Shown: positions 1 to 5,145 of the stretch, piece by piece
Position numbering within the stretch: the stretch's first letter is position 1
Layout of the letters: every line of letters starts with the position of its first letter
Assembly: GCA_947628685.1 (NCBI GenBank)
Contig: CANRAT010000072.1
Location: 1 to 5,991, forward strand
Reading direction: 5' to 3'
Length of the DNA stretch: 5,991 bases
Origin: an uncultured Bacilli bacterium
GTDB taxonomy: Bacteria > Bacillota_I > Bacilli_A > RF39 > UBA660
Position numbers and translations under genes: made by a program
Notes under the pieces: generated by a model
Database searches by the model: none
What the model was told of the DNA's origin: nothing
What the model saw: only the letters and a program-made list of their open reading frames with translations

Positions 1-87
1 CATAACTTTATTTAAAACGGGATATCATAATAATAATTAACAAGTTTTAAAAATTTCATTAAAACTACTAGTAAAATCGTTAATTAA

Positions 88-96
88 TGGTATAAT
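88..96 (+). promoter_or_regulatory. Extended -10 promoter element (candidate)
   Basis: TGG followed by TATAAT (91-96) matches the extended -10 pattern TGnTATAAT. No good -35 is visible at 17 bp spacing (68-73 is unlike TTGACA), which an extended -10 can tolerate. The predicted start near 102 falls just before the long stem at 104-169, so it could drive that structured RNA. In such AT-rich DNA a chance match is possible. Confidence 0.3.
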
Positions 97-103
97 ATTC
101 ATA

Positions 104-169
104 TAGCTAGTACCTGCTTTCTATTGTTTGTTACAATTCAATTATAAAGCAATTTTTAGGTATTAGCTA
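104..169 (+). ncRNA. Compact structured RNA candidate, possibly terminator-ended
   Basis: An outer stem pairs 104-115 with 158-169 (AGCTAGTACCT with AGGTATTAGCT plus one flanking T-A, one G-U). Directly inside it GCTTT (116-120) pairs with AAAGC (146-150), and ATTGT (123-127) can pair with ACAAT (133-137). The outer stem is followed by ACTTTTATTTTG, which could act as a weak intrinsic terminator. An extended -10 lies just upstream. I do not recognise a known riboswitch or small RNA family. The leftmost 1-87 and the stretch 170-241 show no supportable gene. Confidence 0.3.
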
Positions 170-241
170 CTTTTATTTTGTTTAAAAGGTATTTTTTTAA
201 ATCTCCCGACTTTGGAAACGCAATCTCACTAATTTTTAAGT

Positions 242-270
242 TTGACAAAATAAAATTGGTGTGCTATTAT
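242..270 (+). promoter_or_regulatory. Strong sigma-A type promoter for the small RNA
   Basis: TTGACA (242-247) and TATTAT (265-270) are separated by exactly 17 bp, a near-consensus housekeeping promoter. The start point would be about 277. No coding region with a ribosome site follows before the terminator at 350-384, so the product is best read as a short untranslated RNA. Confidence 0.6.
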
Positions 271-305
271 GTATGTAGTGAAGGAAACTTCATATAATAA
301 AAAAG

Positions 306-337
306 AGGAACATTCAATTTCGTAAGTGAATGTCGCC
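306..337 (+). repeat. Leader-like repeat, copy 1
   Basis: Begins AGGAACATT and ends GTGAATGTCGCC. It aligns with the inverted copy at 501-525 at 22 of 25 positions if a 7-base gap is allowed. The copy lies inside the small RNA and forms its second hairpin. Confidence 0.35.
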
Positions 338-349
338 ACAATTATTGGT

Positions 350-384
350 GACACTTATCATTACTGATGAGTGTCTATTTTTTT
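350..384 (+). terminator. Intrinsic terminator of the small RNA
   Basis: GACACTTATCA (350-360) pairs with TGATGAGTGTC (365-375) around a 4-base loop. The 11-bp stem has one G-U and is followed by TATTTTTTT (376-384). On the other strand the same hairpin lies immediately at the stop codon of the small peptide gene but lacks a U tract there. Confidence 0.7.
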
Positions 385-467
385 ATCGCTAATACCAGTA
401 AGGTAGAGAGTAATAAAATTATAGAAATTAGATACAAAACCTTTATTATAAAAGTTTTAAGTTTCAT
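375..467 (-). CDS. 30-residue hydrophobic membrane peptide, candidate type I toxin
   Basis: The ATG (465-467) is preceded by GGAGGT with a 7-nt gap, an excellent ribosome site, and the frame ends at TAG (375-377). The 30-residue product starts MKLKTF, has a single very hydrophobic stretch (about residues 6-27, rich in Leu, Ile and Val) and ends in two lysines. That is the profile of a one-pass membrane peptide. Transcription would converge with the small RNA at 277-384, with 3' overlap. Small hydrophobic peptides paired with convergent overlapping RNAs are typical of Gram-positive type I toxin-antitoxin loci such as the txpA/ratA and bsrG/SR4 pairs. The sequence itself is not one I recognise. 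It could instead be an unrelated small membrane protein or a chance frame, although ribosome site, composition and promoter together argue against chance. Confidence 0.5.
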   Translation of the reverse strand: MKLKTFIIKVLYLISIILLLSTLLVLAIKK

Positions 468-479
468 TATATCTACCTC

Positions 480-502
480 CCTTCTTTTTAAAGATAAGAA
501 GG
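480..502 (-). promoter_or_regulatory. Leader hairpin abutting the ribosome site of the small peptide gene
   Basis: On the minus strand CCTTCTT and AAGAAGG form a perfect 7-bp stem with a 9-nt loop. The 3' arm runs directly into the GGAGGT ribosome site (475-480), sharing its first G. Folding could limit access to the site, which is common in type I toxin mRNAs. Confidence 0.4.
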
Positions 503-525
503 CGACACCCACATTAAATGTTCCT
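501..525 (-). repeat. Leader-like repeat, copy 2 (inverted)
   Basis: Read on the minus strand it starts AGGAACATT and ends GTGGGTGTCGCC, matching copy 1 at 306-337 in the same sense relative to each predicted transcript. It begins almost at the predicted transcription start of the small peptide gene. Confidence 0.35.
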
Positions 526-530
526 ATTAA

Positions 531-560
531 ATTATACTATAAATCTATATCTAGAAGCAA
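531..560 (-). promoter_or_regulatory. Candidate promoter of the small peptide gene
   Basis: On the minus strand a perfect TATAAT (536-531) lies 18 bp downstream of TTGCTT (560-555), a partial -35. The predicted start near 524 gives a leader of roughly 57 nt containing the repeat copy and the hairpin next to the ribosome site. Confidence 0.4.
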
Positions 561-597
561 GCGAAACACATTAAGTTTTTTATTTTTTTGTCACATT

Positions 598-624
598 TTG
601 GCACTCACACTTGACAAGTGCTAA
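598..624 (+). promoter_or_regulatory. CIRCE operator (HrcA binding site)
   Basis: TTGGCACTC, nine bases, then AAGTGCTAA matches the CIRCE consensus TTAGCACTC-N9-GAGTGCTAA at 16 of 18 arm positions with exact spacing. CIRCE is the operator of the heat-shock repressor HrcA. It overlaps the -35 element of the clpB promoter, so bound HrcA should block transcription until heat or unfolded protein load releases it. Confidence 0.85.
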
Positions 625-638
625 AATATGTGTATAAT
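611..638 (+). promoter_or_regulatory. clpB promoter
   Basis: TTGACA (611-616) and TATAAT (633-638) are both perfect consensus hexamers, separated by 16 bp. The -35 lies inside the CIRCE element, and the start codon of clpB follows 20 bp after the -10, so the leader is very short. Confidence 0.8.
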
Positions 639-646
639 GTATATGT

Positions 647-653
647 GAGGTGA
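647..653 (+). promoter_or_regulatory. clpB ribosome binding site that decides the start
   Basis: GAGGTGA is a 7-base match to the 16S anti-Shine-Dalgarno sequence, five bases before ATG 659. A GTG at 650 in the same frame is part of this site and so is unlikely to be the start. Confidence 0.75.
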
Positions 654-658
654 TTAAA

Positions 659-2767
659 ATGGATAATAATATGTATGGTGAATCATTACAAAATGTTCTT
701 GAAAAATATGGTAGAGATATAGTTGCTGCTGCTAAAGATGGAAAAATAGATCCCGTAATAGGCAGAGATGAAGAGATAAGAAATATAACTAGAATACTAT
801 CTCGTAAAACTAAAAATAATCCTGTACTTATTGGTGAACCTGGTGTTGGTAAAACTGCTATTGTAGAAGGGCTTGCCCTACGTATAGTTAAAGGTGATGT
901 TCCAAATAGTCTAAAAAATAAAACTATTTGGGAACTTGATATGGGAGCCTTAATTGCAGGTGCTAAATATCGTGGTGAGTTTGAAGAGAGATTAAAAGCA
1001 GTTCTTAAAGAAATTAAAGATTCTGATGGTAGAATAATACTATTTATAGATGAAATACACTTAATTGTAGGTGCTGGTGCTTTAGAAGGCGCTATGGATG
1101 CAGGAAACTTACTCAAACCAATGCTTGCAAGAGGGGAAATACTTTGTATTGGTGCGACTACTTTAAACGAATATAGAAAATATATTGAAAAAGATGGTGC
1201 TTTAGAACGTAGATTTCAAAAGGTATTAGTTCAAGCACCAACAGTACTTGATACAATAACTATCTTAAGAGGTTTAAAATCAAGATTTGAGGTATACCAC
1301 GGGGTAACTATTAAAGATAAAGCACTAATTGCTGCTGCAACACTATCTGATAGATATATAACAGATAGATTCTTACCTGATAAAGCAATAGATTTAGTTG
1401 ATGAAGCATGTGCGACTATAAAAGTACAAATGGAATCAGTCCCAACAGAACTTGATACATTAACTAGAGAGATTATGCAACTACAAATAGAAAAAGAAGC
1501 GTTAAAGAAAGAAAAAGATGAAATATCTAAAAATAGGATTAATGAAATCAATGAAAAATTAGATAAATTAAAAGCAAAAGAATCTCTACTTAGAAACAAC
1601 TGGGAAGAAGAAAAAAATATTAATGTTAATATAAATAAAAAGAAAGAAGAAATAGAAAAGGCTACATTTGAACTTGAAAAAGCAGAAGATAATTATGACT
1701 ATGAAAAAGCAGCCATATTAAGACATGGCACTTTACCTAAACTTGAAAAAGAATTAGAACAGTTAAATGAAAAAAATAAAAATGAAATATTAAGTGATGT
1801 AGTTGATGATGAATCAATTGCTAGTATTGTTTCTAAATGGACTAATATTCCTGTAAGTAAACTAGTTGGTGGAGAAAAAGAAAAACTACTTCACTTAAAA
1901 GAAAATATGGCTAAAAGAGTTAAAGGACAAGATAGTGCCCTAGAACTTGTTAGTGAAGCAATAAAAAGAGCTAGAGCAGGCATTAAAGATCCTAATAGAC
2001 CAATTGGTTCATTTATATTTTTAGGTCCTACTGGTGTTGGTAAAACAGAAGTTGCAAGAACACTAGCAGAAGAGTTGTTTGATGATGAAAAACACATAGT
2101 TAGAATTGATATGAGTGAATATATGGAAGCACACTCAGTATCTAGACTTGTAGGAGCCCCTCCAGGATATGTTGGATATGATGAGGGTGGACAACTTACT
2201 GAAGCAGTAAGAAGAAATCCCTATAGTATAGTTCTTTTTGATGAAATAGAAAAGGCTCATAAAGATGTATTTAATATATTACTTCAAATACTTGATGATG
2301 GAAGAATTACTGATTCACAAGGTAGAACCGTTGACTTTAAAAATACTATTATAATTATGACATCTAACCTAGGTAGTGAATATATCTTAAATAATGATTC
2401 TAATTCCAATGAACTTGTTATGGAAGATTTAAGGCATACATTTAAACCTGAATTCATAAATAGGATTGATGAAATTATTATATTTAATAGTTTATCTAAA
2501 GAAGTATTATATGATATCTTAGATAATATCATTAAAAATATTGAAAATAGACTATCTAACATGCATATTTCAATTAATTTAACTGATAACGCTAAAAAAT
2601 ATATAATTGATAATTCTTATGATGAGAAGTATGGAGCAAGACCTATGAAAAGATTTATAAGTAAAAATATAGAAACTTTACTTGCTAATACAATTATAGA
2701 AGATAATATATCCTTTGGAGACAATATTACTATAGATGTTAATAATGATAAATTCATAATAAAATAG
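659..2767 (+). CDS. clpB: ClpB disaggregase lacking the N-terminal domain
   Basis: ClpB is a hexameric AAA+ ATPase that, with DnaK, threads aggregated proteins through its pore in the cytoplasm. This 702-residue form begins directly before the first ATPase domain, so the substrate-binding N domain of full-length ClpB (about 860 residues) is absent. Visible motifs are: Walker A GEPGVGKT (59-66), pore-loop Y104 in KYRGEFE, Walker B FIDE (129-132), arginine fingers R184 and R185 in LERRF, a complete coiled-coil M domain (about 256-372), second Walker A GPTGVGKT (456-463), pore loop GYVGYDEGG from 503, Walker B LFDE (526-529), NRIDE (601-605) and the sensor-2 GARP (659-662). The M domain and IEKDGALERRF favour ClpB over ClpC or ClpE. 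The start ATG has a perfect ribosome site and a CIRCE-controlled promoter, so the short form is native and not a truncation. N-less ClpB is known from Mollicutes. Confidence 0.95.
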   Translation: MDNNMYGESLQNVLEKYGRDIVAAAKDGKIDPVIGRDEEIRNITRILSRKTKNNPVLIGEPGVGKTAIVEGLALRIVKGDVPNSLKNKTIWELDMGALIAGAKYRGEFEERLKAVLKEIKDSDGRIILFIDEIHLIVGAGALEGAMDAGNLLKPMLARGEILCIGATTLNEYRKYIEKDGALERRFQKVLVQAPTVLDTITILRGLKSRFEVYHGVTIKDKALIAAATLSDRYITDRFLPDKAIDLVDEACATIKVQMESVPTELDTLTREIMQLQIEKEALKKEKDEISKNRINEINEKLDKLKAKESLLRNNWEEEKNINVNINKKKEEIEKATFELEKAEDNYDYEKAAILRHGTLPKLEKELEQLNEKNKNEILSDVVDDESIASIVSKWTNIPVSKLVGGEKEKLLHLKENMAKRVKGQDSALELVSEAIKRARAGIKDPNRPIGSFIFLGPTGVGKTEVARTLAEELFDDEKHIVRIDMSEYMEAHSVSRLVGAPPGYVGYDEGGQLTEAVRRNPYSIVLFDEIEKAHKDVFNILLQILDDGRITDSQGRTVDFKNTIIIMTSNLGSEYILNNDSNSNELVMEDLRHTFKPEFINRIDEIIIFNSLSKEVLYDILDNIIKNIENRLSNMHISINLTDNAKKYIIDNSYDEKYGARPMKRFISKNIETLLANTIIEDNISFGDNITIDVNNDKFIIK

Positions 2768-2791
2768 ACGAGCTTAATACTTGTCTATTTT
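2761..2791. terminator. Bidirectional terminator shared by clpB and the RT gene
   Basis: AAAATAGACGAG (2761-2772) pairs with CTTGTCTATTTT (2780-2791) around a 7-base loop, a 12-bp stem with one G-U. Each strand ends its stem in a short run of U. The stop codons of both convergent genes (2765-2767 plus, 2785-2787 minus) lie inside the stem arms, so only 17 bp separate the two genes. Confidence 0.7.
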
Positions 2792-3906
2792 GCTATATTC
2801 TTATAGTACAAATTCTTACAACTACTATATTTAAGTAATCCTTTATAACTAGATAACTTATTTTTATAGTTATCACCATTAATATAGTTATTATTTAATA
2901 ATAACTTCATGTTTTTAACCTTTCTTTTAAAATTCTTTTTTGTTCTATTTCTAAGTTTAATTATTACTTTATTACTTTTCAAATAAAACCTATATCCCAA
3001 AAAATCTATGCCATTTTTAATACTATCAATTTTTGTTTTGTTTATATTAAGTTCTAATTTATATTCTAATAAAAATTTTTCAATATTATTCAAACAATAT
3101 TGAAGATATTTCTTATCTTGATGAATTATAACAAAGTCATCCATATAATTGATTAAATATTTAATATGCAACTTTTCTTTTATAAAATGATTTAATTCAC
3201 ATAAATATATAAGGCCAAAATTTTGTGATGTTTGATTTCCAATACTTACTCCTTTCCCAAACTTATATAAAGGTATATCAATTGTCTCTTTGATTAAATA
3301 TTCATTATTCAAATGTTTTATTCTTTTTACTTTTAAATTATTGATTTTTTTATTTATATATTCTAAATTGCTACTATCTATAATATTATCTAATATATTT
3401 AGTGCATCATTATCTTTAATATGTTTTCTAAGTATGTTTTTTAAAACATTATGGTCAATGCTATAAAAATATTTTTTAATATCTATTTTAAGTATATAAA
3501 AATTATTATATTTAAATTTTATTTCATTAAGATATTTTTTTAATAACTTTATGCCATAACTAGTCCCTTTATTTTTTCTAGTAGCAACCATACTATCTAT
3601 GTATTTTGATTCAAATACTTTATTAAGTATGTACTTAGATACTAAGTGATTAATTATCTTATCTTCTATATTTAAACTCATAACTATTCTGCATTTTGGA
3701 TCAGTAATCATGAAAATGTTGTATTTATCAAATACAACATTCTTACTTTCTAATCTATTTTTTATATTAACGATATGTTCAGCCTTATAAGTTTCAAACC
3801 TATCTACTAGTTTTTTATTTCTAACCTTCACACACACTTTATCAGTCATTCTTATTATATTGCTTAAATTCAACATATCATTGTACAAATTATTTAACCT
3901 CTTCAC
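2785..3906 (-). CDS. Diversity-generating retroelement reverse transcriptase
   Basis: This RT copies the template-repeat RNA into cDNA with errors at adenines; the cDNA then replaces the variable repeat. The 373-residue size is normal for DGR RTs. Motifs: KIDIKKYF with the first catalytic aspartate D142, IGNQTSQ (222-228), which is the DGR-specific form of motif 4 (group II intron RTs have QGxxxSP), YMDD (254-257), NKTK (289-292) and FLGY (302-305). All three catalytic aspartates are present. There is no maturase or endonuclease domain. The start is a GTG at 3904-3906, inside the end of avd (17-base overlap), giving the MKRLNNLY opening usual for the family. A TTG at 3886-3888, just after the avd stop and 9 nt from AGAGG, is an alternative. 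Translation is probably coupled to avd. Confidence 0.95.
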   Translation of the reverse strand: MKRLNNLYNDMLNLSNIIRMTDKVCVKVRNKKLVDRFETYKAEHIVNIKNRLESKNVVFDKYNIFMITDPKCRIVMSLNIEDKIINHLVSKYILNKVFESKYIDSMVATRKNKGTSYGIKLLKKYLNEIKFKYNNFYILKIDIKKYFYSIDHNVLKNILRKHIKDNDALNILDNIIDSSNLEYINKKINNLKVKRIKHLNNEYLIKETIDIPLYKFGKGVSIGNQTSQNFGLIYLCELNHFIKEKLHIKYLINYMDDFVIIHQDKKYLQYCLNNIEKFLLEYKLELNINKTKIDSIKNGIDFLGYRFYLKSNKVIIKLRNRTKKNFKRKVKNMKLLLNNNYINGDNYKNKLSSYKGLLKYSSCKNLYYKNIAK

Positions 3907-4243
3907 ACTTTAACCATCCTCTAACCATTTTATCTATTTCTATTAAATGATTTGTATAACTAATAAACTTTTTATTATTTATTAAATCTTTTCTTAGTGC
4001 CTCTTCCAAATAAAAATTAAGCATTTGTATATTGACTATTATTTCTTTCTTATCACTTTTTTCTTGAAATATATTTGCTCTATATATACATTCTAATATG
4101 TTATAACAACTATCTATTATTCTAGTTTTTAAAACATTATAACTATTTGGGAAATTAGTAGTGTTTTTTTCTATATATCTTATAGTCTTTCTAGCAACTC
4201 TACCAATTATTAAATTATCATGAATTTTATATTTCTCGTACAT
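3890..4243 (-). CDS. avd: Avd, DGR accessory variability protein
   Basis: Avd is a small helical protein, a pentameric barrel in the characterised Bordetella phage element, that binds the RT and template RNA and is required for mutagenic retrohoming. The 117-residue product is lysine and arginine rich and reads as four amphipathic helices, with the opening KIHDNLIIGRVARKTIRYIE and a C-terminal MVRGWLKC. The tryptophan near the end and the length fit the Avd/four-helix-bundle family. I chose ATG 4243 because GGAGGT (4248-4253) lies four bases upstream; in-frame ATGs further upstream, up to 4282, would put this ribosome site inside the gene. The gene sits between the template repeat and the RT and overlaps the RT gene by 17 bases, as expected of a coupled RT-Avd pair. 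The identification rests on context and general features more than on one diagnostic motif. Confidence 0.85.
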   Translation of the reverse strand: MYEKYKIHDNLIIGRVARKTIRYIEKNTTNFPNSYNVLKTRIIDSCYNILECIYRANIFQEKSDKKEIIVNIQMLNFYLEEALRKDLINNKKFISYTNHLIEIDKMVRGWLKCEEVK

Positions 4244-4363
4244 AGATACCTCCATAAAAAAAGTAGTAACTATAGAAAACAAAGATTTTCAATTAATTTA
4301 CTAATCTAAATTTTCATTTACTACATATTTTGTGTTACCACAAGGAATACCCATGTTTCTAGA

Positions 4364-4392
4364 CTATATTTATTAATCACTTAATAAAATAG
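4364..4392 (-). other. Hairpin just downstream of the template repeat
   Basis: TTTATTAA and TTAATAAA form a perfect 8-bp stem with a 4-base loop. It is extended by CTAT/ATAG past a single bulged A, for 12 bp in total. It starts 15 nt after the TR in transcript sense. A wider pair, GTTTCTA (4355-4361) with TAGAAAC (4390-4396), is an alternative that shares bases with it. No U tract follows on the minus strand, so it is not a terminator. It probably belongs to the structured DGR RNA downstream of TR that RT-Avd uses for priming; this is inference. Confidence 0.45.
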
Positions 4393-4407
4393 AAACTAGA
4401 AAATCTG

Positions 4408-4562
4408 AGGGCAGGGCAACTACCACTCATTGCAATAGAAACTGCCATCACTATTCACGTTGCAGTTGCTCACATCATCGTTCGCATCAACATTGCCATT
4501 CGAATTAGCATTGGCACCCACCGCACTATCATTGCAGTTAGAGTTAGAATCAGAAAAAGAAC
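4408..4562 (-). repeat. DGR template repeat (TR)
   Basis: A 155-bp copy of the 3' end of the pilin-like gene, 750 bp from it. The gap-free alignment to VR has 19 mismatches, every one at an A in TR sense (T on the plus strand). The changes are A to G, A to T and one A to C. About 32 template adenines lie in 4442-4562, so some 60 percent are changed. The 34 bases at the 3' end (4408-4441) are identical except the last, 4441-4442 marking where changes begin. In the reading frame of the target it has Asn (AAC/AAT), Asp and Ser codons at the variable sites, typical of TRs. There is no start codon, so it is not a gene. The far edge is uncertain by a base: 4563 is also A in TR and T in VR, but 4564 differs at a non-adenine. 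Confidence 0.95.
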
Positions 4563-4598
4563 TGTCCTTTTATTCTAGATATCCCTATAAAAATATCA

Positions 4599-5012
4599 TT
4601 AGATATTCTTACCAATTATTAATTCTATTTTAGTTATTATATTATCAATATTATTATCAAGCAATCTATTATTTAATGTATCATATATCTTATCTGTTCT
4701 AATACCTTTTAATATAATACTATTGATATTAAAATCATAGTTATTATATTCATTATCTTTAAATCTTTTTTCTTTTATTTCTTTATTATCTATTATAGTA
4801 TAATTAATATTACCTATTAATCTTAATACATAATCTAATCTACTTAATGGAAATCCAACTTTTATTTTATCTTTAATTCTTTTTATTTTATATCCAAATA
4901 GCTTATTTAGTATTAAAGCATCTTTATCAAAGGTTTCGTAAAAACTGCCTACTTTAATAAATAATATATTATCTTTATATTCCAGTCTATATTTATAATA
5001 TGTTTCTAACAT
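4599..5012 (-). CDS. MutS domain I-like protein, DGR accessory candidate
   Basis: The 137-residue product aligns with only the N-terminal mismatch-recognition domain of MutS. Its opening MLETYYKYRLEYKDNILF resembles the MutS start MMQQYLRLKAQHPEILLF. It is followed by VGSFYETF where MutS has MGDFYELF. The Phe-X-Glu pair that wedges into mismatched DNA is kept as F24 and E26. GFPLSRLDYVLRLI (from about residue 53) fits the later part of that domain. The clamp, ATPase and helix-turn-helix parts of MutS are missing. Residues from about 90 on are not recognised. The ATG at 5012 has AAGGAG eight bases upstream. It lies between the variable gene and TR, all in one direction. I infer a role in handling the TR cDNA/VR heteroduplex or in shielding it from repair. 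From memory, surveys of DGRs mention MutS-like accessory proteins; I could not check this. Confidence 0.8.
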   Translation of the reverse strand: MLETYYKYRLEYKDNILFIKVGSFYETFDKDALILNKLFGYKIKRIKDKIKVGFPLSRLDYVLRLIGNINYTIIDNKEIKEKRFKDNEYNNYDFNINSIILKGIRTDKIYDTLNNRLLDNNIDNIITKIELIIGKNI

Positions 5013-5057
5013 AATTCATTCTCCTTAATTACATCATACAACATACTACAAAGCGTC

Positions 5058-5084
5058 TGTCAATGTCCCAAAGAGACATCGACA
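5058..5084 (-). other. Stable RNA hairpin in the spacer after the variable gene
   Basis: TGTCAATGTCCC, AAA, GAGACATCGACA fold into a 12-bp stem with a 3-base loop. The two imperfect pairs become G-U only when read as minus-strand RNA, which suggests that the structure acts in the minus-strand transcript. No U run follows, so it is not an ordinary terminator. It lies about 45 nt before the MutS-like start codon and may shape that leader. Confidence 0.45.
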
Positions 5085-5088
5085 TCTT

Positions 5089-5111
5089 GTGCCTACACTC
5101 TCGTTCGGCAC
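5089..5111 (-). other. Short hairpin in the spacer
   Basis: GTGCC (5089-5093) pairs with GGCAC (5107-5111) around 13 bases. It sits between the 12-bp hairpin and the TAATTTGCC palindrome. Weak on its own, but part of a run of structures. Confidence 0.25.
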
Positions 5112-5113
5112 TT

Positions 5114-5134
5114 TAATTTGCCTTAGGCAAATTA
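5114..5134. repeat. Perfect 9-bp inverted repeat downstream of VR
   Basis: TAATTTGCC and GGCAAATTA are perfect complements separated by TTA. The element lies 24 bp past the VR end in coding sense and has no T tract on either strand. DGR targets commonly need a hairpin or cruciform just downstream of the homing-initiation sequence, and this is one of two candidates here. Confidence 0.5.
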
Positions 5135-5145
5135 GGATTAAAGAT

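Larger units (their letters stand above)
277..384 (+). ncRNA. Small structured RNA, candidate antitoxin or regulatory RNA
   Basis: This is a roughly 108-nt transcript bounded by a near-consensus promoter and an intrinsic terminator. Visible helices are TGAAG-GAAA-CTTCA (279-292, GNRA-type tetraloop), ACATTCA with TGAATGT (310-316 and 327-333), GTCGCCA with TGGTGAC (332-338 and 346-352, one G-U), and the terminator stem. Neighbouring helices share 2-3 bases, so they may be mutually exclusive. The 3' part is antisense to the end of the small hydrophobic peptide gene (375-467). Its GGTGACAC (347-354) can also pair with GTGTCGCC in that gene's leader. The layout suggests an antisense RNA of a type I toxin-antitoxin pair; a leader or attenuator is the alternative. 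No known family is recognised. Confidence 0.45.

Noticed and set aside
177..270. Short minus-strand open frame
   Set aside because: It has no Met start or ribosome site, and an in-frame stop limits it to about 33 codons. Its sequence overlaps the small RNA promoter.
367..624. 85-codon frame on the plus strand
   Set aside because: It starts inside the terminator stem, has no ribosome site, and runs through the CIRCE element and -35 of clpB. The opposite-strand 30-residue frame explains this DNA better.
650..652. GTG as the clpB start
   Set aside because: The GTG is part of the GAGGTGA ribosome site. ATG 659 is at the right distance from it.
580..2562. Several minus-strand frames of 68-178 codons inside clpB
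   Set aside because: They are antisense shadows of the clearly conserved ClpB frame, with low-complexity Ser/Leu/Ile-rich products and no ribosome sites.
2785..3906. Group II intron or retron reverse transcriptase
   Set aside because: Motif 4 reads IGNQTSQ, not QGxxxSP. There is no maturase domain, and TR, VR and Avd are present, so it is a DGR RT.
4244..4282. Upstream avd starts that add 4 to 13 residues
   Set aside because: They would place the GGAGGT ribosome site inside the coding region and lack their own site. The start at 4243 is better.
4408..4562. TR as a second, degenerate copy of the pilin gene 3' end (pseudogene)
   Set aside because: Differences occur at adenines alone and the flanks have no homology to the pilin gene. 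Ordinary decay would hit all bases.
5114..5134. Terminator of the pilin-like gene
   Set aside because: No T run follows the stem on the minus strand. A role in DGR target recognition fits the position better.
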